Assembly: GCF_015070875.1 (NCBI RefSeq)
Contig: NZ_JADDIV010000002.1
Coordinates: 806,001 to 870,000, forward strand
DNA: 64,000 nucleotides
Direction of reading: 5' to 3'
DNA from: Ramlibacter pallidus
Lineage (GTDB): Bacteria; Pseudomonadota; Gammaproteobacteria; Burkholderiales; Burkholderiaceae_C
The position numbers and the translations under genes were made by a program. Position 1 is the first letter of the stretch. Each line of letters starts with the position of its first letter. Below are positions 26,768 through 37,265 of the stretch, piece after piece. The notes beneath the pieces are model-generated. The model did no database searches. It saw only the letters and a program-made list of their open reading frames with translations, and had not been told where the DNA came from.

Positions 26768-27622
26768 ATGATCGAACTGCAAGCCGGCCGGCTGCGCTGC
26801 GAGCTGCATCCCGGCCTGGGCGGCTCCATCGCGGGCCTGTGGATGGATGGGCAGCCGGTGCTGCGGTCGACGCCCGCGGCCCAGCTCACGAACGCACGGC
26901 TGTCGGGCTGCTATCCGCTCGTGCCTTTCTCGAACCGCATCGCCCACGCCCAGCTCGTCTGGCAAGGCACGCAGCACCCGCTGGTGCGCAACAACGGCGA
27001 CGAGCCGCACGCCATCCACGGCGTCGGCTGGCAGCGGCCCTGGAGCGTGCTGGACCAGGACGCCACCACCGCGATGCTGGCGTACGAGCACCGGCCCGAC
27101 AGCGGCTGGCCCTTCGCCTTCGACTGTTCCGACACCTTCCGCCTCACGCCTGGGGGGCTGGAGCTCACGCTGGCCATCACCAACCAGGCGCCGCTGCCCG
27201 CACCGGCCGGCCTGGGCTGGCATCCCTACTTCACCAAGCGGCCCGGCAGCCGCATCGCCTTCCGCGCCGGCGGCCGCTGGGAGATGGGGCCCGACAAGCT
27301 GCCGACCGGCCGCGTGCCTACCGGGGGCCTGGACGCGGAATGCGAAACGCTCGACGTCGACCACTGCTTCGACGGCTGGGACGGCGTGGTGCAGCTGCGC
27401 GACGCGGTGATGCAGGTGCGCGTGCGGTCGGACCTCACCCGCCTGGTGGTGTTCACCAATGCCACGCGGCCCTTCGTCGCGATCGAGCCGGTCAGCCACG
27501 TGAACAACGCCATGCAGCTGCAGGCTGGCGGCGCGGCGGGCGAGGACCTCGGCATCCGCGTGCTGCAGCCGGGCGAGACGATGGTCGCGCAGATGGCCAT
27601 CGAGGTGGAACCCGCGCGATGA
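26768..27622 (+). CDS. Aldose 1-epimerase family protein
   Basis: The ATG at 26768 begins MIELQAGRLRCELHPGLGGS, the normal start of galactose mutarotase-like proteins, and gives 284 residues. Characteristic parts are GCYPLVPFSNRIAHAQLVWQ, DEPHAIHGVGWQRPW with a catalytic-type histidine, and GLGWHPYFTKRPGSRIAF. These enzymes interconvert alpha and beta anomers of sugars in the cytoplasm. It overlaps the SMP-30 gene by four bases, so they are coupled and likely serve one sugar-catabolic route. Confidence 0.88.
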   Translation: MIELQAGRLRCELHPGLGGSIAGLWMDGQPVLRSTPAAQLTNARLSGCYPLVPFSNRIAHAQLVWQGTQHPLVRNNGDEPHAIHGVGWQRPWSVLDQDATTAMLAYEHRPDSGWPFAFDCSDTFRLTPGGLELTLAITNQAPLPAPAGLGWHPYFTKRPGSRIAFRAGGRWEMGPDKLPTGRVPTGGLDAECETLDVDHCFDGWDGVVQLRDAVMQVRVRSDLTRLVVFTNATRPFVAIEPVSHVNNAMQLQAGGAAGEDLGIRVLQPGETMVAQMAIEVEPAR

Positions 27623-28542
27623 AGTGGGAGGTGGCGGTCGCCACGCCGGACCAGGTGGGCGAATCGCCTTTCTGGCACCCGCGCGAGCAGTGCCTGTACT
27701 GGGTCGACATCCCGGCGTGCCGGGTGCGCCGCTGGAATCCGTCCACTGGCGCCGGGGAGCACTGGGACTTGCCGCAGGAGCCGGGCTGCATCGCGCCGGC
27801 GGCGAGCGGCGGGCTGGTGCTGGCGCTGCGCGACGGCCTCTACCGCGCCCGCAGGTGGGGCGGGCCGCTGGAGCCGCTGGTGCGCTTCCAGCACGGGACG
27901 CACACGCGCTTCAACGACGGCAAGGCCGACCCCGCCGGCCGCTTCTGGGCCGGCACCTACTATGAGCCGAAGGACGCGCGCAAGGCCGACCTCTACGCCA
28001 TGGACTGCCGTCCGGACAACGGCAACGGCGGCCGTCCGATCGTGCAATTGAAGGCGCACAACGCCACCAGCGCGAACGGCCTGGCGTGGTCGCCCGACGG
28101 GCGCACGGTCTACTGGAGCGACACTGCGCAGCACGCGATCCACGCATGGGACTGGGAAGCGGGCGCCAACGTGATGCGCCGGCACCGCATCTTCCGGGCG
28201 TTCCCCGCGAAGCCCGCCGGCTGGAAGCCCGGCCAGGCCGGCTACGGAGGCCGTCCGGATGGCGCGGCGGTGGACGCCGAAGGCCACTACTGGGTGGCGA
28301 TGTTCGAAGGCGGGCGGCTGTTGCGGATCGCGCCGGACGGCCGGGTCGCCGCGGAGTCCGCCGTTCCGGCGCGCTGTCCGACGATGCCGTGTTTCGGCGG
28401 CGGGGACCTGCGCACGCTGTACCTCACCACCGCGCGCCATGGCCGTGCGCCGGAGGAACTGGAAGCGTTCCCGCACTCCGGCTGCGTGTTCGCGGTCCGC
28501 GTGGACGTCCCCGGCCTGCCCACCAATTTCTTCATCGACTGA
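27619..28542 (+). CDS. SMP-30/gluconolactonase/LRE family protein
   Basis: The 307-residue protein shows the six-bladed propeller motifs of SMP-30 lactonases: GESPFWHPREQCLYWVDIPA with the metal-binding Glu, THTRFNDGKADPAGRFWAGT, NATSANGLAWSPDGRTVYWS and GRPDGAAVDAEGHYWVAMFE with the catalytic Asp. Family members open sugar lactones with a divalent metal. The neighbour epimerase suggests an aldonolactone substrate. Its ATG overlaps the epimerase stop (ATGA). Confidence 0.9.
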   Translation: MKWEVAVATPDQVGESPFWHPREQCLYWVDIPACRVRRWNPSTGAGEHWDLPQEPGCIAPAASGGLVLALRDGLYRARRWGGPLEPLVRFQHGTHTRFNDGKADPAGRFWAGTYYEPKDARKADLYAMDCRPDNGNGGRPIVQLKAHNATSANGLAWSPDGRTVYWSDTAQHAIHAWDWEAGANVMRRHRIFRAFPAKPAGWKPGQAGYGGRPDGAAVDAEGHYWVAMFEGGRLLRIAPDGRVAAESAVPARCPTMPCFGGGDLRTLYLTTARHGRAPEELEAFPHSGCVFAVRVDVPGLPTNFFID

Positions 28543-28606
28543 GCCGCGAAAATTTCAGCGCGCCCCGGCCGGGCATCTCCCCGCGCTGCACGTAACATCC
28601 ACCGCC

Positions 28607-29695
28607 ATGGAGCCCGCCCTCGCCAACCTCATCGCCCGCGTCCGCACCGCCGCGCAAGAGCGGCGGCCGCTGCGCATCCGCGGTGGCGGCAGCAAGGACT
28701 TTTACGGCGAGCGGCTCGAGGGTGAGCTGCTGGACACGCGCGAACTGCGCGGTGTCGTGAATTACGAACCCAGCGAGCTGGTGGTGACGGTGCGCGCCGG
28801 CACGCCGCTGGCGGAACTGGAGCAGGTGCTCGCCGGCGCCGGCCAGTCGCTGCCCTTCGAGCCCCCGCACTTCGGCCCCGGCGCCACGGTGGGCGGCATG
28901 GTCGCGGCGGGGCTCTCGGGCCCGGCCCGCGCCAGCGTCGGCGCGGTGCGCGACTACGTGCTGGGGCTGAACCTCGTCAACGGCCGCGGCGAGCACCTGG
29001 TGTTCGGCGGCCAGGTGATGAAGAACGTGGCCGGCTACGACGTCTCGCGCCTGATGGCCGGTGCGATGGGCACGCTGGGCCTGCTGACGGAACTCAGCCT
29101 GAAGGTGCTGCCGGTCCCGCCCGGCGAAGCGACGCTGCGCTTCGAGCTGTCGCAAGCGCAGGCGCTGGAGCGCCTGAACGCCTGGGGCGGCCAGCCGCTG
29201 CCGCTGAACGCGAGCCGCTGGAGCGCCGAGGGTGGCGCCGGCACCTTGTTCCTGCGCCTGCGCGGCGCGGTCGCCGCCGTCGACGCCGCCTGCCGCACGC
29301 TGGGCGGCGAGCGCGTGGATGCCGCGCAAGCCACGCCGGATTGGCTCGCCTGCCGCGAGCAGCGGCTGCCCTGGTTCACCACGCTGGAAGGTCGCGACCT
29401 CTGGCGCCTGTCCGTGCCCCAGACCGCGCCCGTGCTCGACCTGCCCGAAGCGCCCTGTGTCGAATGGCACGGCGCGCAGCGCTGGGTCCGCGTCACGCCG
29501 GAGCAGGGCGCGCAGGTGCGCGAAGCCGCGCTCGCCGTCGGCGGCCATGCGACCCTGTTCCGCACGTCGCGCGCGGATGCGACCCACCGGCTGACGCCGC
29601 TCGCGCCCGCGCTCGCCACGCTGCACGAGCGGCTCAAGCGGCAGTTCGACCCCGCCGGTATCTTCAACCGTGGCCGCCTCTACGCGCAGCTCTGA
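28607..29695 (+). CDS. glcE: Glycolate oxidase FAD-binding subunit GlcE
   Basis: The ATG at 28607 gives 362 residues starting MEPALANLIARVRTAAQERR. The FAD-binding type 4 domain is clear: RIRGGGSKDFYGERLEGELL, ELVVTVRAGTPLAELEQVLA, GATVGGMVAAGLSGPARASV and GQVMKNVAGYDVSRLMAGAM. GlcE forms the membrane-associated glycolate dehydrogenase with GlcD and GlcF, oxidising glycolate to glyoxylate. Here glcF follows with a TGATG junction, but glcD, the catalytic partner, is not next to them. Confidence 0.92.
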   Translation: MEPALANLIARVRTAAQERRPLRIRGGGSKDFYGERLEGELLDTRELRGVVNYEPSELVVTVRAGTPLAELEQVLAGAGQSLPFEPPHFGPGATVGGMVAAGLSGPARASVGAVRDYVLGLNLVNGRGEHLVFGGQVMKNVAGYDVSRLMAGAMGTLGLLTELSLKVLPVPPGEATLRFELSQAQALERLNAWGGQPLPLNASRWSAEGGAGTLFLRLRGAVAAVDAACRTLGGERVDAAQATPDWLACREQRLPWFTTLEGRDLWRLSVPQTAPVLDLPEAPCVEWHGAQRWVRVTPEQGAQVREAALAVGGHATLFRTSRADATHRLTPLAPALATLHERLKRQFDPAGIFNRGRLYAQL

Positions 29696-30927
29696 TGCAG
29701 ACCCACCTGTCCCCCGAATTCCAGGGCACGCCCGAAGGCACGGAGGCCGAAGCCATCCTGCGCAAGTGCGTGCACTGCGGCTTCTGCACGGCGACCTGCC
29801 CGACCTACCAGGTGCTCGGCGACGAGCTCGATGGCCCGCGCGGACGCATCTACCTGATCAAGCAGGTGCTGGAGGGCCACGAGCCCACGCGCAAGACGCA
29901 GCTGCACCTGGACCGCTGCCTGACCTGCCGCAACTGCGAGAGCACCTGCCCGAGCGGCGTCGACTACGGCCACCTGGTGGACATCGGCCGCGGCATCGTG
30001 GAGCGCAAGGTGGCGCGTGGCGCGCCGTCGCGGGCGCTGCGCTGGTCGCTCAAGGAGGGCCTGACCTCACCGCTGTTCGGCCCCGCGATGGCGGTCGGCA
30101 AGGCGGTGCGCGGGCTGCTCCCCGCGCGCCTGCGCGAGAAGGTCCCCGCCCGCCAGGACGCCGGCGCCTGGCCCACGCGCACGCATGCGCGCAAGGTGCT
30201 GATGCTGGCCGGCTGCGTGCAGCCTTCGATGATGCCCAACATCAACACCGCCACCGCGCGCGTGCTCGACGCCGCGGGCGTGCAGGTGGTCGTCGCGAAG
30301 GAGGCCGGCTGCTGCGGCGCGGTGCGCTTCCACCTGAACGACCAGGAGGGCGGCCGCGCGCAGATGCGCGCCAACATCGACGCCTGGTGGCCGCACGTCG
30401 AGCGCGGTGAAGTCGAGGCGATCGTGATGAACGCCTCGGGCTGCGGCGTGACCGTGCGCGAGTACGGACACTTCCTCAAGGAGGACGCGGCTTATGCCGG
30501 GAAGGCCGCGCGCATCTCGGCGCTGACGCGCGACCTGAGCGAGCTGCTGGTGGACCTGGTGCCCGTGCTGAAGGACAAGGTGCGGGCGCGGCCGGGCGTG
30601 TTCGCCTACCACCCGCCCTGCACGCTGCAGCACGGGCAGAAGCTGCGCGGCGGCGTCGAGCAGGGGATGCGCGCGCTCGGCTTCGACGTGCGGATCGCGC
30701 TGAACGAATCGCACCTGTGCTGCGGTTCGGCCGGCACCTACTCCGTGCTGCACCCGGACATCGCCCACACGCTGCGCGACCGCAAGCTCGGCCACCTGCA
30801 GGCGCTGGAGCCCGAGGCGATCCTCTCGGCCAACATCGGCTGCATCACGCACTTGCAAGGCGGCACCGGCAAGCCGGTGCGGCACTGGGTCGAGGTGCTG
30901 GACGCCGCGCTGCGGCCCCCTGCCTGA
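29695..30927 (+). CDS. glcF: Glycolate oxidase iron-sulfur subunit GlcF
   Basis: The 410-residue protein has two 4Fe-4S ferredoxin motifs (CVHCGFCTATCP near residue 25 and CLTCRNCESTCP near residue 75) and two cysteine-rich CCG domains (AGCVQPS with EAGCCGA, and HPPCTLQH with HLCCGSAGTYS). It passes electrons from GlcD/GlcE to the respiratory chain. The start overlaps the glcE stop by one base. The creB gene starts 19 bases later on the same strand, so creBC may share the transcript. Confidence 0.93.
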   Translation: MQTHLSPEFQGTPEGTEAEAILRKCVHCGFCTATCPTYQVLGDELDGPRGRIYLIKQVLEGHEPTRKTQLHLDRCLTCRNCESTCPSGVDYGHLVDIGRGIVERKVARGAPSRALRWSLKEGLTSPLFGPAMAVGKAVRGLLPARLREKVPARQDAGAWPTRTHARKVLMLAGCVQPSMMPNINTATARVLDAAGVQVVVAKEAGCCGAVRFHLNDQEGGRAQMRANIDAWWPHVERGEVEAIVMNASGCGVTVREYGHFLKEDAAYAGKAARISALTRDLSELLVDLVPVLKDKVRARPGVFAYHPPCTLQHGQKLRGGVEQGMRALGFDVRIALNESHLCCGSAGTYSVLHPDIAHTLRDRKLGHLQALEPEAILSANIGCITHLQGGTGKPVRHWVEVLDAALRPPA

Positions 30928-30946
30928 CGGGCGCTACCATGCGCGC

Positions 30947-31653
30947 ATGACGAGCAAGCCGCGCATCCTGGTGGTGGAGGACGAACCGGCGATCGCCGAC
31001 ACGATCGTCTATGCGCTGGCGAACGACGGCTTCGCGCCCGCGTGGTGCGCCACCGGCGCCGATGCGGTCCGCGCCTTCCAGCAGGAACGGCCGGCACTGG
31101 TGGTGCTGGACGTCGGCTTGCCGGACCTGAACGGCTTCCAGCTGTTCAAGGAGCTGCAGGCGCTGGAAGGCGGAAGCGAGGTGCCGATGCTGTTCCTCAC
31201 CGCGCGCAGCGACGAGATCGACCGCGTCGTGGGCCTGGAGCTCGGTGCCGACGACTACGTGGCCAAGCCGTTCTCGCCGCGTGAGCTGGCCGCCCGCGTG
31301 CGGGCGATCCTGCGCCGCAGCACGCGCGCACCCGCCGGCACCGAGACGCCGGCCGTCCCCTTCGCGCTGGACGAGGAGCGCCACCGCATCCGCTACTACG
31401 GCGCGCTGCTGGAGCTCTCGCGCTACGAGTACGGCATCCTGCGCCTGCTGCTGCGCAAGCCGGGGCGCGTCTACACGCGCGAGGAACTGCTGGCCCAGGT
31501 GTGGGACGAGGCCAGCGACAGCTTCGACCGCACGGTGGACGCGCACATCAAGACGCTGCGCGCCAAGCTGAAGGCGGTGGCGCCGGAGGTGGAGCCGATC
31601 CGCACCGTGCGCGGCACGGGCTATGCGTTGCAGGAAGAACTGCCGCCGCGCGC

Positions 31654-31657
<4 letters not shown>
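30947..31657 (+). CDS. creB: CreB-type response regulator (OmpR family)
   Basis: The 236-residue protein has a receiver domain (ILVVEDEPAIADTIVYAL; phospho-acceptor Asp in LVVLDVGLPD; KPFSPRELAARVRAIL) and a C-terminal winged helix (ELSRYEYGILRLLLRKPGRV to TVRGTGYALQEE). The pairing with a CreC-type kinase and a nearby creD makes CreB the best name. In E. coli CreB binds TTCAC direct repeats; a site of this type lies upstream of creD here. Its stop overlaps the creC start (ATGA). Confidence 0.9.
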
Positions 31658-33084
<1,427 letters not shown>

Positions 33085-33093
<9 letters not shown>

Positions 33094-34491
33094 AGCCGCC
33101 GCCGGCGGCGTGCGCGAGGACAGGGCGTACCAGTCGACGCGTCGGGTGCCCAGCATCAGCAGTCCCAGCAGGCCGAACAGCAGCAGCGAGCCGAGCAGCA
33201 GGGCGTTGTCCTCGGAGGAGAGCAGGCCGTACAGCGCGGCGTACAGGACGCCCACGTACACACCCAGGCCGAGGCCGCGCTTCCATCCGCGCAGCACGGC
33301 GCTGAAGTAGACCGTGAGCAGCAGCGTGCTGGCGCCGGCGGCGCTCGCGTAGGCCAGGCTGAAGGCGATCTTCTCCGACAGCGCCAGCAGCAGCAGGAAG
33401 AAGAGCGTGATCGAGAGGCCCACCAGCCCGTACTGCACCGGGTGCAGGCGCAGCCGCGCGAACAGTTCGAACATGAAGGCCGCCATCAGCACCAGCCCCA
33501 CGAACAGCAGGCCGTACTTCACGGCGCGCTCCGTCATCGCATAGACGTTCAGCGGCTCGATCAGGCTGATGTCGAAGCTGTCCAGCGCCATGGCGGCGCT
33601 CGCCGGTGCGCCGCGTTCCGGCTTCGCGGCCTGCAGCAGCTGCGTGCGTGCGGAGCTCACCAGCGACGACACCGACCACTGGGCTTCGAAGCCCTTGTCG
33701 GTGACGCTCCGCCGCGAAGCCAGGAACTCGCCGCCAAAGCTGGGATGCGGCCAGTTGGAACTGAGCTGCGCGGTGTTCTCGTCGGCCAGCGGCACGATGG
33801 ACAGGCGCTCCTGGCCGACCACCACCATCTGCACGTCGAAGGCCAGCGGCTGCCTGGCGTCGAAGGCCTTCTGCGCGCCCGCCGGCAAGGGCGCGTGGAT
33901 GCCGCCGGCGAGCCAGCTGTCCTGCGGCAGGCCCGGCACGCGCGGCTGCCAGCGGCCGCCCTCGCCGGCGACGCGCAGCACCGGCGCGCCCTGCAGGCCG
34001 CGCAGGTCGCTCAGCGCCATGGCCAGCACCGGCGGCTGCGCCTCGAGCGTGGACGCCTTTTCCGTCCGCGGCAACGACGCCGGGTCGAACGCGGGGAAGC
34101 GTCCGGTCAGCGTGCCGTGCAGGTCGTAGAACAGGATGTTGAAGATGCCGAGATAACGCTCCTGGGCGTCGAGCTTGCCGCGCAGGTCGGCGCGTTCCGG
34201 GAACACGATGTGCGCGCGCTGCTTGCTGCGGGGGACGTGGGCCTTGGGTTGTCCCTTGTCGTCCAGCTGCTCCTCGACCCAGCGCTCGGTGTAGGGGATC
34301 ACGAGGAACGGCCCGGCGAGCACCTGCGGCCCCGCATGCCGGACGGCCAGTTCCTGCGCGGCGTGCTGCCGGCTCTGGCCGCGTTCGTCGATGAGGCCGG
34401 CGATGCGCGCGAGCGGCAGGCCGGCAAAGAGGATCAGCAGCACCAGCACGACGACTTTCGTGAGGGCGGACTGGGCGAACAGCGTCTTCAT
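33085..34491 (-). CDS. creD: CreD inner-membrane protein
   Basis: The 468-residue protein begins MKTLFAQSALTKVVVLVLLI, has a large periplasmic region with GPFLVIPYTERWVEEQL and GGEFLASRRSVTDKGFEAQW, and ends in a block of about five membrane helices (YGLLFVGLVLMAAFMFELFA onward). It is the known output gene of the CreBC system in enterobacteria and pseudomonads and is linked to envelope stress and beta-lactam response. It lies opposite to creBC and overlaps the creC end by nine bases, unlike the usual creABCD order. Confidence 0.92.
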
Positions 34492-34548
34492 GGTTCTCCT
34501 TCGTTCGTTCGGAGAGCCGATGCTCGGACGCGCCCGCGCGCGCCGGAT

Positions 34549-34585
34549 GAAGCCTGCGTGAACGCGGGCTTCACGCAGGCTTCGC
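34549..34585. promoter_or_regulatory. Cre-tag-like inverted repeat upstream of creD
   Basis: GAAGCCTGCGTGAA (34549-34562) and TTCACGCAGGCTTC (34570-34583) are a perfect 14-bp inverted repeat. Each arm reads TTCAC-GCAGGC-TTCxx on its strand, one base from the CreB box TTCAC-N6-TTCAC (plus strand TTCGC, minus strand TTCAT). It lies 58-94 bases upstream of the creD start. It could also form a hairpin ending the LytTR transcript, though no T tract follows. Confidence 0.55.
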
Positions 34586-34623
34586 GCGCGCCAGCTGGCG
34601 CGTTCCGATCGCCCGCCGCCCGC

Positions 34624-35505
34624 TCAGCCGCGTCCCAGCGCGTCGCGGTAGCGCCGGCTGCACGGCACCGGGCTGCCGTCCTTCATCCGCAGCCGGGCGT
34701 CGCCGGCGTCGAGGGGCTCGATCTCGGCGACGTGGTCCAGGTTGACGGCGTAGCTGCGGTGCACCCGGGCGAACCGCGTCGGGTCGAGCTGGTCCAGGAA
34801 TTCGGTCAGCGTCGAACGCAGCAGGTAATCGTGGCCGCGCACGTGCAGCCCGACGTAGTTGCCCTGCGCCTGCAGCCATTCGATGTCGTTCGCCGCGACG
34901 AGGAACTCCTTGCGCAGCTTCCGGACCAGGAAGCGTTCGGGCCGTGGCGCCGGGCCGGGGGGCGGGGACGGCGCTGCCCCGGCCGCCGGCTCGGGGGGAT
35001 CCAGCAGCCGGGCTTCGCCCCGCACCCGCATCAGGAGCAGCCGGTACGACCAGACCGCGACCAGGACCAGGGCATAGGTCCGCACGTCCTTCAGGTATTC
35101 GTAGGCGAACACCCGGGCCAGGTCGCTGACCGGGTAGCTGTCGCCGATCGCCGCATGCACGGCCTTGCGCAGGGCGATCATCAGGACCACGTGGACGGCG
35201 CAGAACACCACCGTCGCGGCCAGGTGCCACGGCAGGTGGCGCCGCAGCGTGCCCCAATGCAAGGGGAACCGGCGCTCGAAGGCCACCACGGCCGGGATCA
35301 GCAGGCCGATCACCAGCGTGCTCGTCACCTCCCAGACCGCCGGGCGCCACAGGGGGAAGTCGGCGCCGCCCCGGCGCAGGTCGATCCAGGACGTGAAGGT
35401 GTTGAAGACCACCTCGGCCGCCAGGATGACCACCCAGAAGCCGATCTCCGCCTGGCGGCGCCAGGGCTGGTAGCGGACGAACCAGTCCGGGGACGTGCTG
35501 GACAT
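34624..35505 (-). CDS. Membrane-bound LytTR DNA-binding regulator
   Basis: The 293-residue protein has four N-terminal membrane segments (IGFWVVILAAEVVFNTF, WEVTSTLVIGLLIPAVVAFE, LAATVVFCAVHVVLMIALRK, YALVLVAVWSYRLLLM), a proline-rich linker, then a LytTR domain from about residue 190: FLVRKLRKEFLVAANDIEWL, GNYVGLHVRGHDYLL and FARVHRSYAVNLDHVAEIEP. LytTR domains bind DNA through a beta-sheet. Membrane-LytTR fusions act without a separate kinase. Its signal and targets are unknown; the divergent acyltransferase is one candidate. Confidence 0.87.
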   Translation of the reverse strand: MSSTSPDWFVRYQPWRRQAEIGFWVVILAAEVVFNTFTSWIDLRRGGADFPLWRPAVWEVTSTLVIGLLIPAVVAFERRFPLHWGTLRRHLPWHLAATVVFCAVHVVLMIALRKAVHAAIGDSYPVSDLARVFAYEYLKDVRTYALVLVAVWSYRLLLMRVRGEARLLDPPEPAAGAAPSPPPGPAPRPERFLVRKLRKEFLVAANDIEWLQAQGNYVGLHVRGHDYLLRSTLTEFLDQLDPTRFARVHRSYAVNLDHVAEIEPLDAGDARLRMKDGSPVPCSRRYRDALGRG

Positions 35506-35655
35506 GGCCGGAGTCTAAGTGGACGGTCCCTGCCCGCCGGAATTCGTCCCCGCGCGCCACCGTCCGTCCCACGGTGCCCGCGAACCGTCACGCCGCCGCC
35601 CGCGAGCCACGGCCCCGAAGCCAGACTGCGCCGCTTCGCGACTCCCGGAACCGCC

Positions 35656-36882
35656 ATGCAACGCCGCCACGACATCGACGCCCTGCGCGCGCTCGCCTTC
35701 GCCCTGGTCATCCTGTACCACGTGGCCATGTACTACGTGGCCGGGTGGCACTGGCACTTGAAAAGCCCGGACGCCGCCACCTGGCTGCAGTGGCCGATGC
35801 GGGCGCTGAACCTGTGGAGGATGGACCTGGTGTTCCTCGTCTCCGGGCTGGCGTTCGGCTTCCTGCAGCGCGGCGGCACGGGCCGGCCGGGCCTGCTGCG
35901 GCAGCGTTCCTGGCGCCTGCTGCTGCCGCTCGCGTTCGGCATGCTGGTGGTGGTGCCGTTCCAGCCTTATGCCCAGGCGCTCGCCAACGGCAGCACCGGA
36001 CCCGGCTTCGTCGACTTCCTGCGACGCTACTTCGGCGGCGGACCCTGGCCGCGCGGCGCCTTCGACGGATCCGACTTCGGCATCACCTGGAACCACCTCT
36101 GGTACCTGCCTTACCTCTGGCTCTACACCGCGGCGCTGCTGCTGGTGCTGCCCTGGCTGCGGCAGGGCGCGGGGGCGCGGCTGCACGCGGCCTTCCTGCG
36201 GCTGCGCGGCTGGCGGCTGGTGGCGTGGCCCCTCGCGCCGCTCGCCCTGTGGTCGCTGCTGCTGTGGCCGCACTTCCCGCCGACGCACGACCTGGTCGGC
36301 GACGCCTGGCTGCACGCCGTGTACTTCACGCTGTTCCTTTACGGCTGGTGGATCGGCGTGGACGCTGGCTGGTGGGCCGAGGTGCTGCGGCTGCGCTGGA
36401 ACCTGCTCGCGCTGTCCGGCGCCGCCTTCGTCGCGTACCTCACGCTGCGCGCGCTGGCGTCAGGGCCGACGCTCGCCGCGCGGCTGGCGGCCGACCTGTA
36501 CCTGTGGACGACGGTCCTGGCGCTGCTCGGGTGGGCGCACCGGCTGCTGAACCGCCCGTGGCGCTGGCTGCCGTGGGCGAACGAATCGGTGTACCCCTGG
36601 TACGTCCTGCACCAGACCGTGATCATCGTGCTGGTGTTCTGGCTCGCGCCGCTGCGCTGGCCGGCGGTGCTGGAAGCGCCCGTGGTGGTGGCGGGGACGA
36701 TCCTCGGCTGCTGGGGGCTGACCGCGGTGATCCGCCGCAGCCGCTGGCTGCGGCCGCTGTTCGGGTTGCCCGCGGTCAGGCCGCCAGCGCCGCCTCGATG
36801 TCCTTCGCCAGCTTGGCCGGCGCCTCCTGCGGCGCATAGCGGCGGATCACCTGGCCGTCCTTGCCCACCAGGAACTTCGTGA
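35656..36882 (+). CDS. Acyltransferase family 3 membrane protein
   Basis: The 408-residue protein opens RRHDIDALRALAFALVILYH, the family signature with the catalytic-type histidine, and has about ten membrane helices. It contains WNHLWYLPYLWLYTAALLLV and WANESVYPWYVLHQTVIIVL, which resemble OpgC/MdoC-like glucan-modifying enzymes. It would transfer an acyl or succinyl group to a surface glycan. The last 35 codons (after LRPLFGLPA) read through into antisense of the glutathione peroxidase gene, a 107-base overlap, and look nonconserved (Pro/Ser/Gly-rich). Confidence 0.82.
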   Translation: MQRRHDIDALRALAFALVILYHVAMYYVAGWHWHLKSPDAATWLQWPMRALNLWRMDLVFLVSGLAFGFLQRGGTGRPGLLRQRSWRLLLPLAFGMLVVVPFQPYAQALANGSTGPGFVDFLRRYFGGGPWPRGAFDGSDFGITWNHLWYLPYLWLYTAALLLVLPWLRQGAGARLHAAFLRLRGWRLVAWPLAPLALWSLLLWPHFPPTHDLVGDAWLHAVYFTLFLYGWWIGVDAGWWAEVLRLRWNLLALSGAAFVAYLTLRALASGPTLAARLAADLYLWTTVLALLGWAHRLLNRPWRWLPWANESVYPWYVLHQTVIIVLVFWLAPLRWPAVLEAPVVVAGTILGCWGLTAVIRRSRWLRPLFGLPAVRPPAPPRCPSPAWPAPPAAHSGGSPGRPCPPGTS

Positions 36883-37261
36883 AGTTCCACTTGATGGCCT
36901 TGGACCCCAGCAGGCCGGGCGCTTCGGCGGTCAGCCACCGGTACAGCGGGTGCGCCTCGGGCCCGTTCACGTTCGTCTTGGCCATCATCGGGAAGCTCAC
37001 GCCGTAGTTCACCTGGCAGAAGCTGGCGATCTCGTCGTTGCTGCCGGGGTCCTGGCTGCCGAACTGGTTGCAGGGAAAGCCCAGGACCACCAGTCCGCGC
37101 GGGCCGTAGGTCTTGTGCAGTTCCTCCAGGCCGCCGAACTGCGGCGTGAAGCCGCAGGCGCTTGCCGTGTTGACGATCAGCAGCGGCTTGCCGCGGAACT
37201 GCGACAGGGCGACGGTCTGTCCGCCGATCTGCTGCGCCTCGAAGTCGTAGATGGTGGCCAT
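36776..37261 (-). CDS. Glutathione peroxidase family protein
   Basis: The 161-residue protein is a complete GPx: NTASACGFTPQFGGLEELHK with the peroxidatic Cys36, LVVLGFPCNQFGSQDPGSN with the catalytic glutamine (Q66), and IKWNFTKFLVGKDGQVI with the catalytic tryptophan and asparagine. A cysteine replaces selenocysteine. Such bacterial members reduce hydroperoxides with thioredoxin or glutathione. It lies four bases after the DMT transporter gene and may share its promoter. Confidence 0.93.
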   Translation of the reverse strand: MATIYDFEAQQIGGQTVALSQFRGKPLLIVNTASACGFTPQFGGLEELHKTYGPRGLVVLGFPCNQFGSQDPGSNDEIASFCQVNYGVSFPMMAKTNVNGPEAHPLYRWLTAEAPGLLGSKAIKWNFTKFLVGKDGQVIRRYAPQEAPAKLAKDIEAALAA

Positions 37262-37265
37262 GGGC

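Noticed and set aside
33442..35655. Long plus-strand frame ahead of the acyltransferase
   Set aside because: It runs antisense through creD and the LytTR gene. The family start RRHDIDALRALAFALV at 35656 shows where the gene begins.
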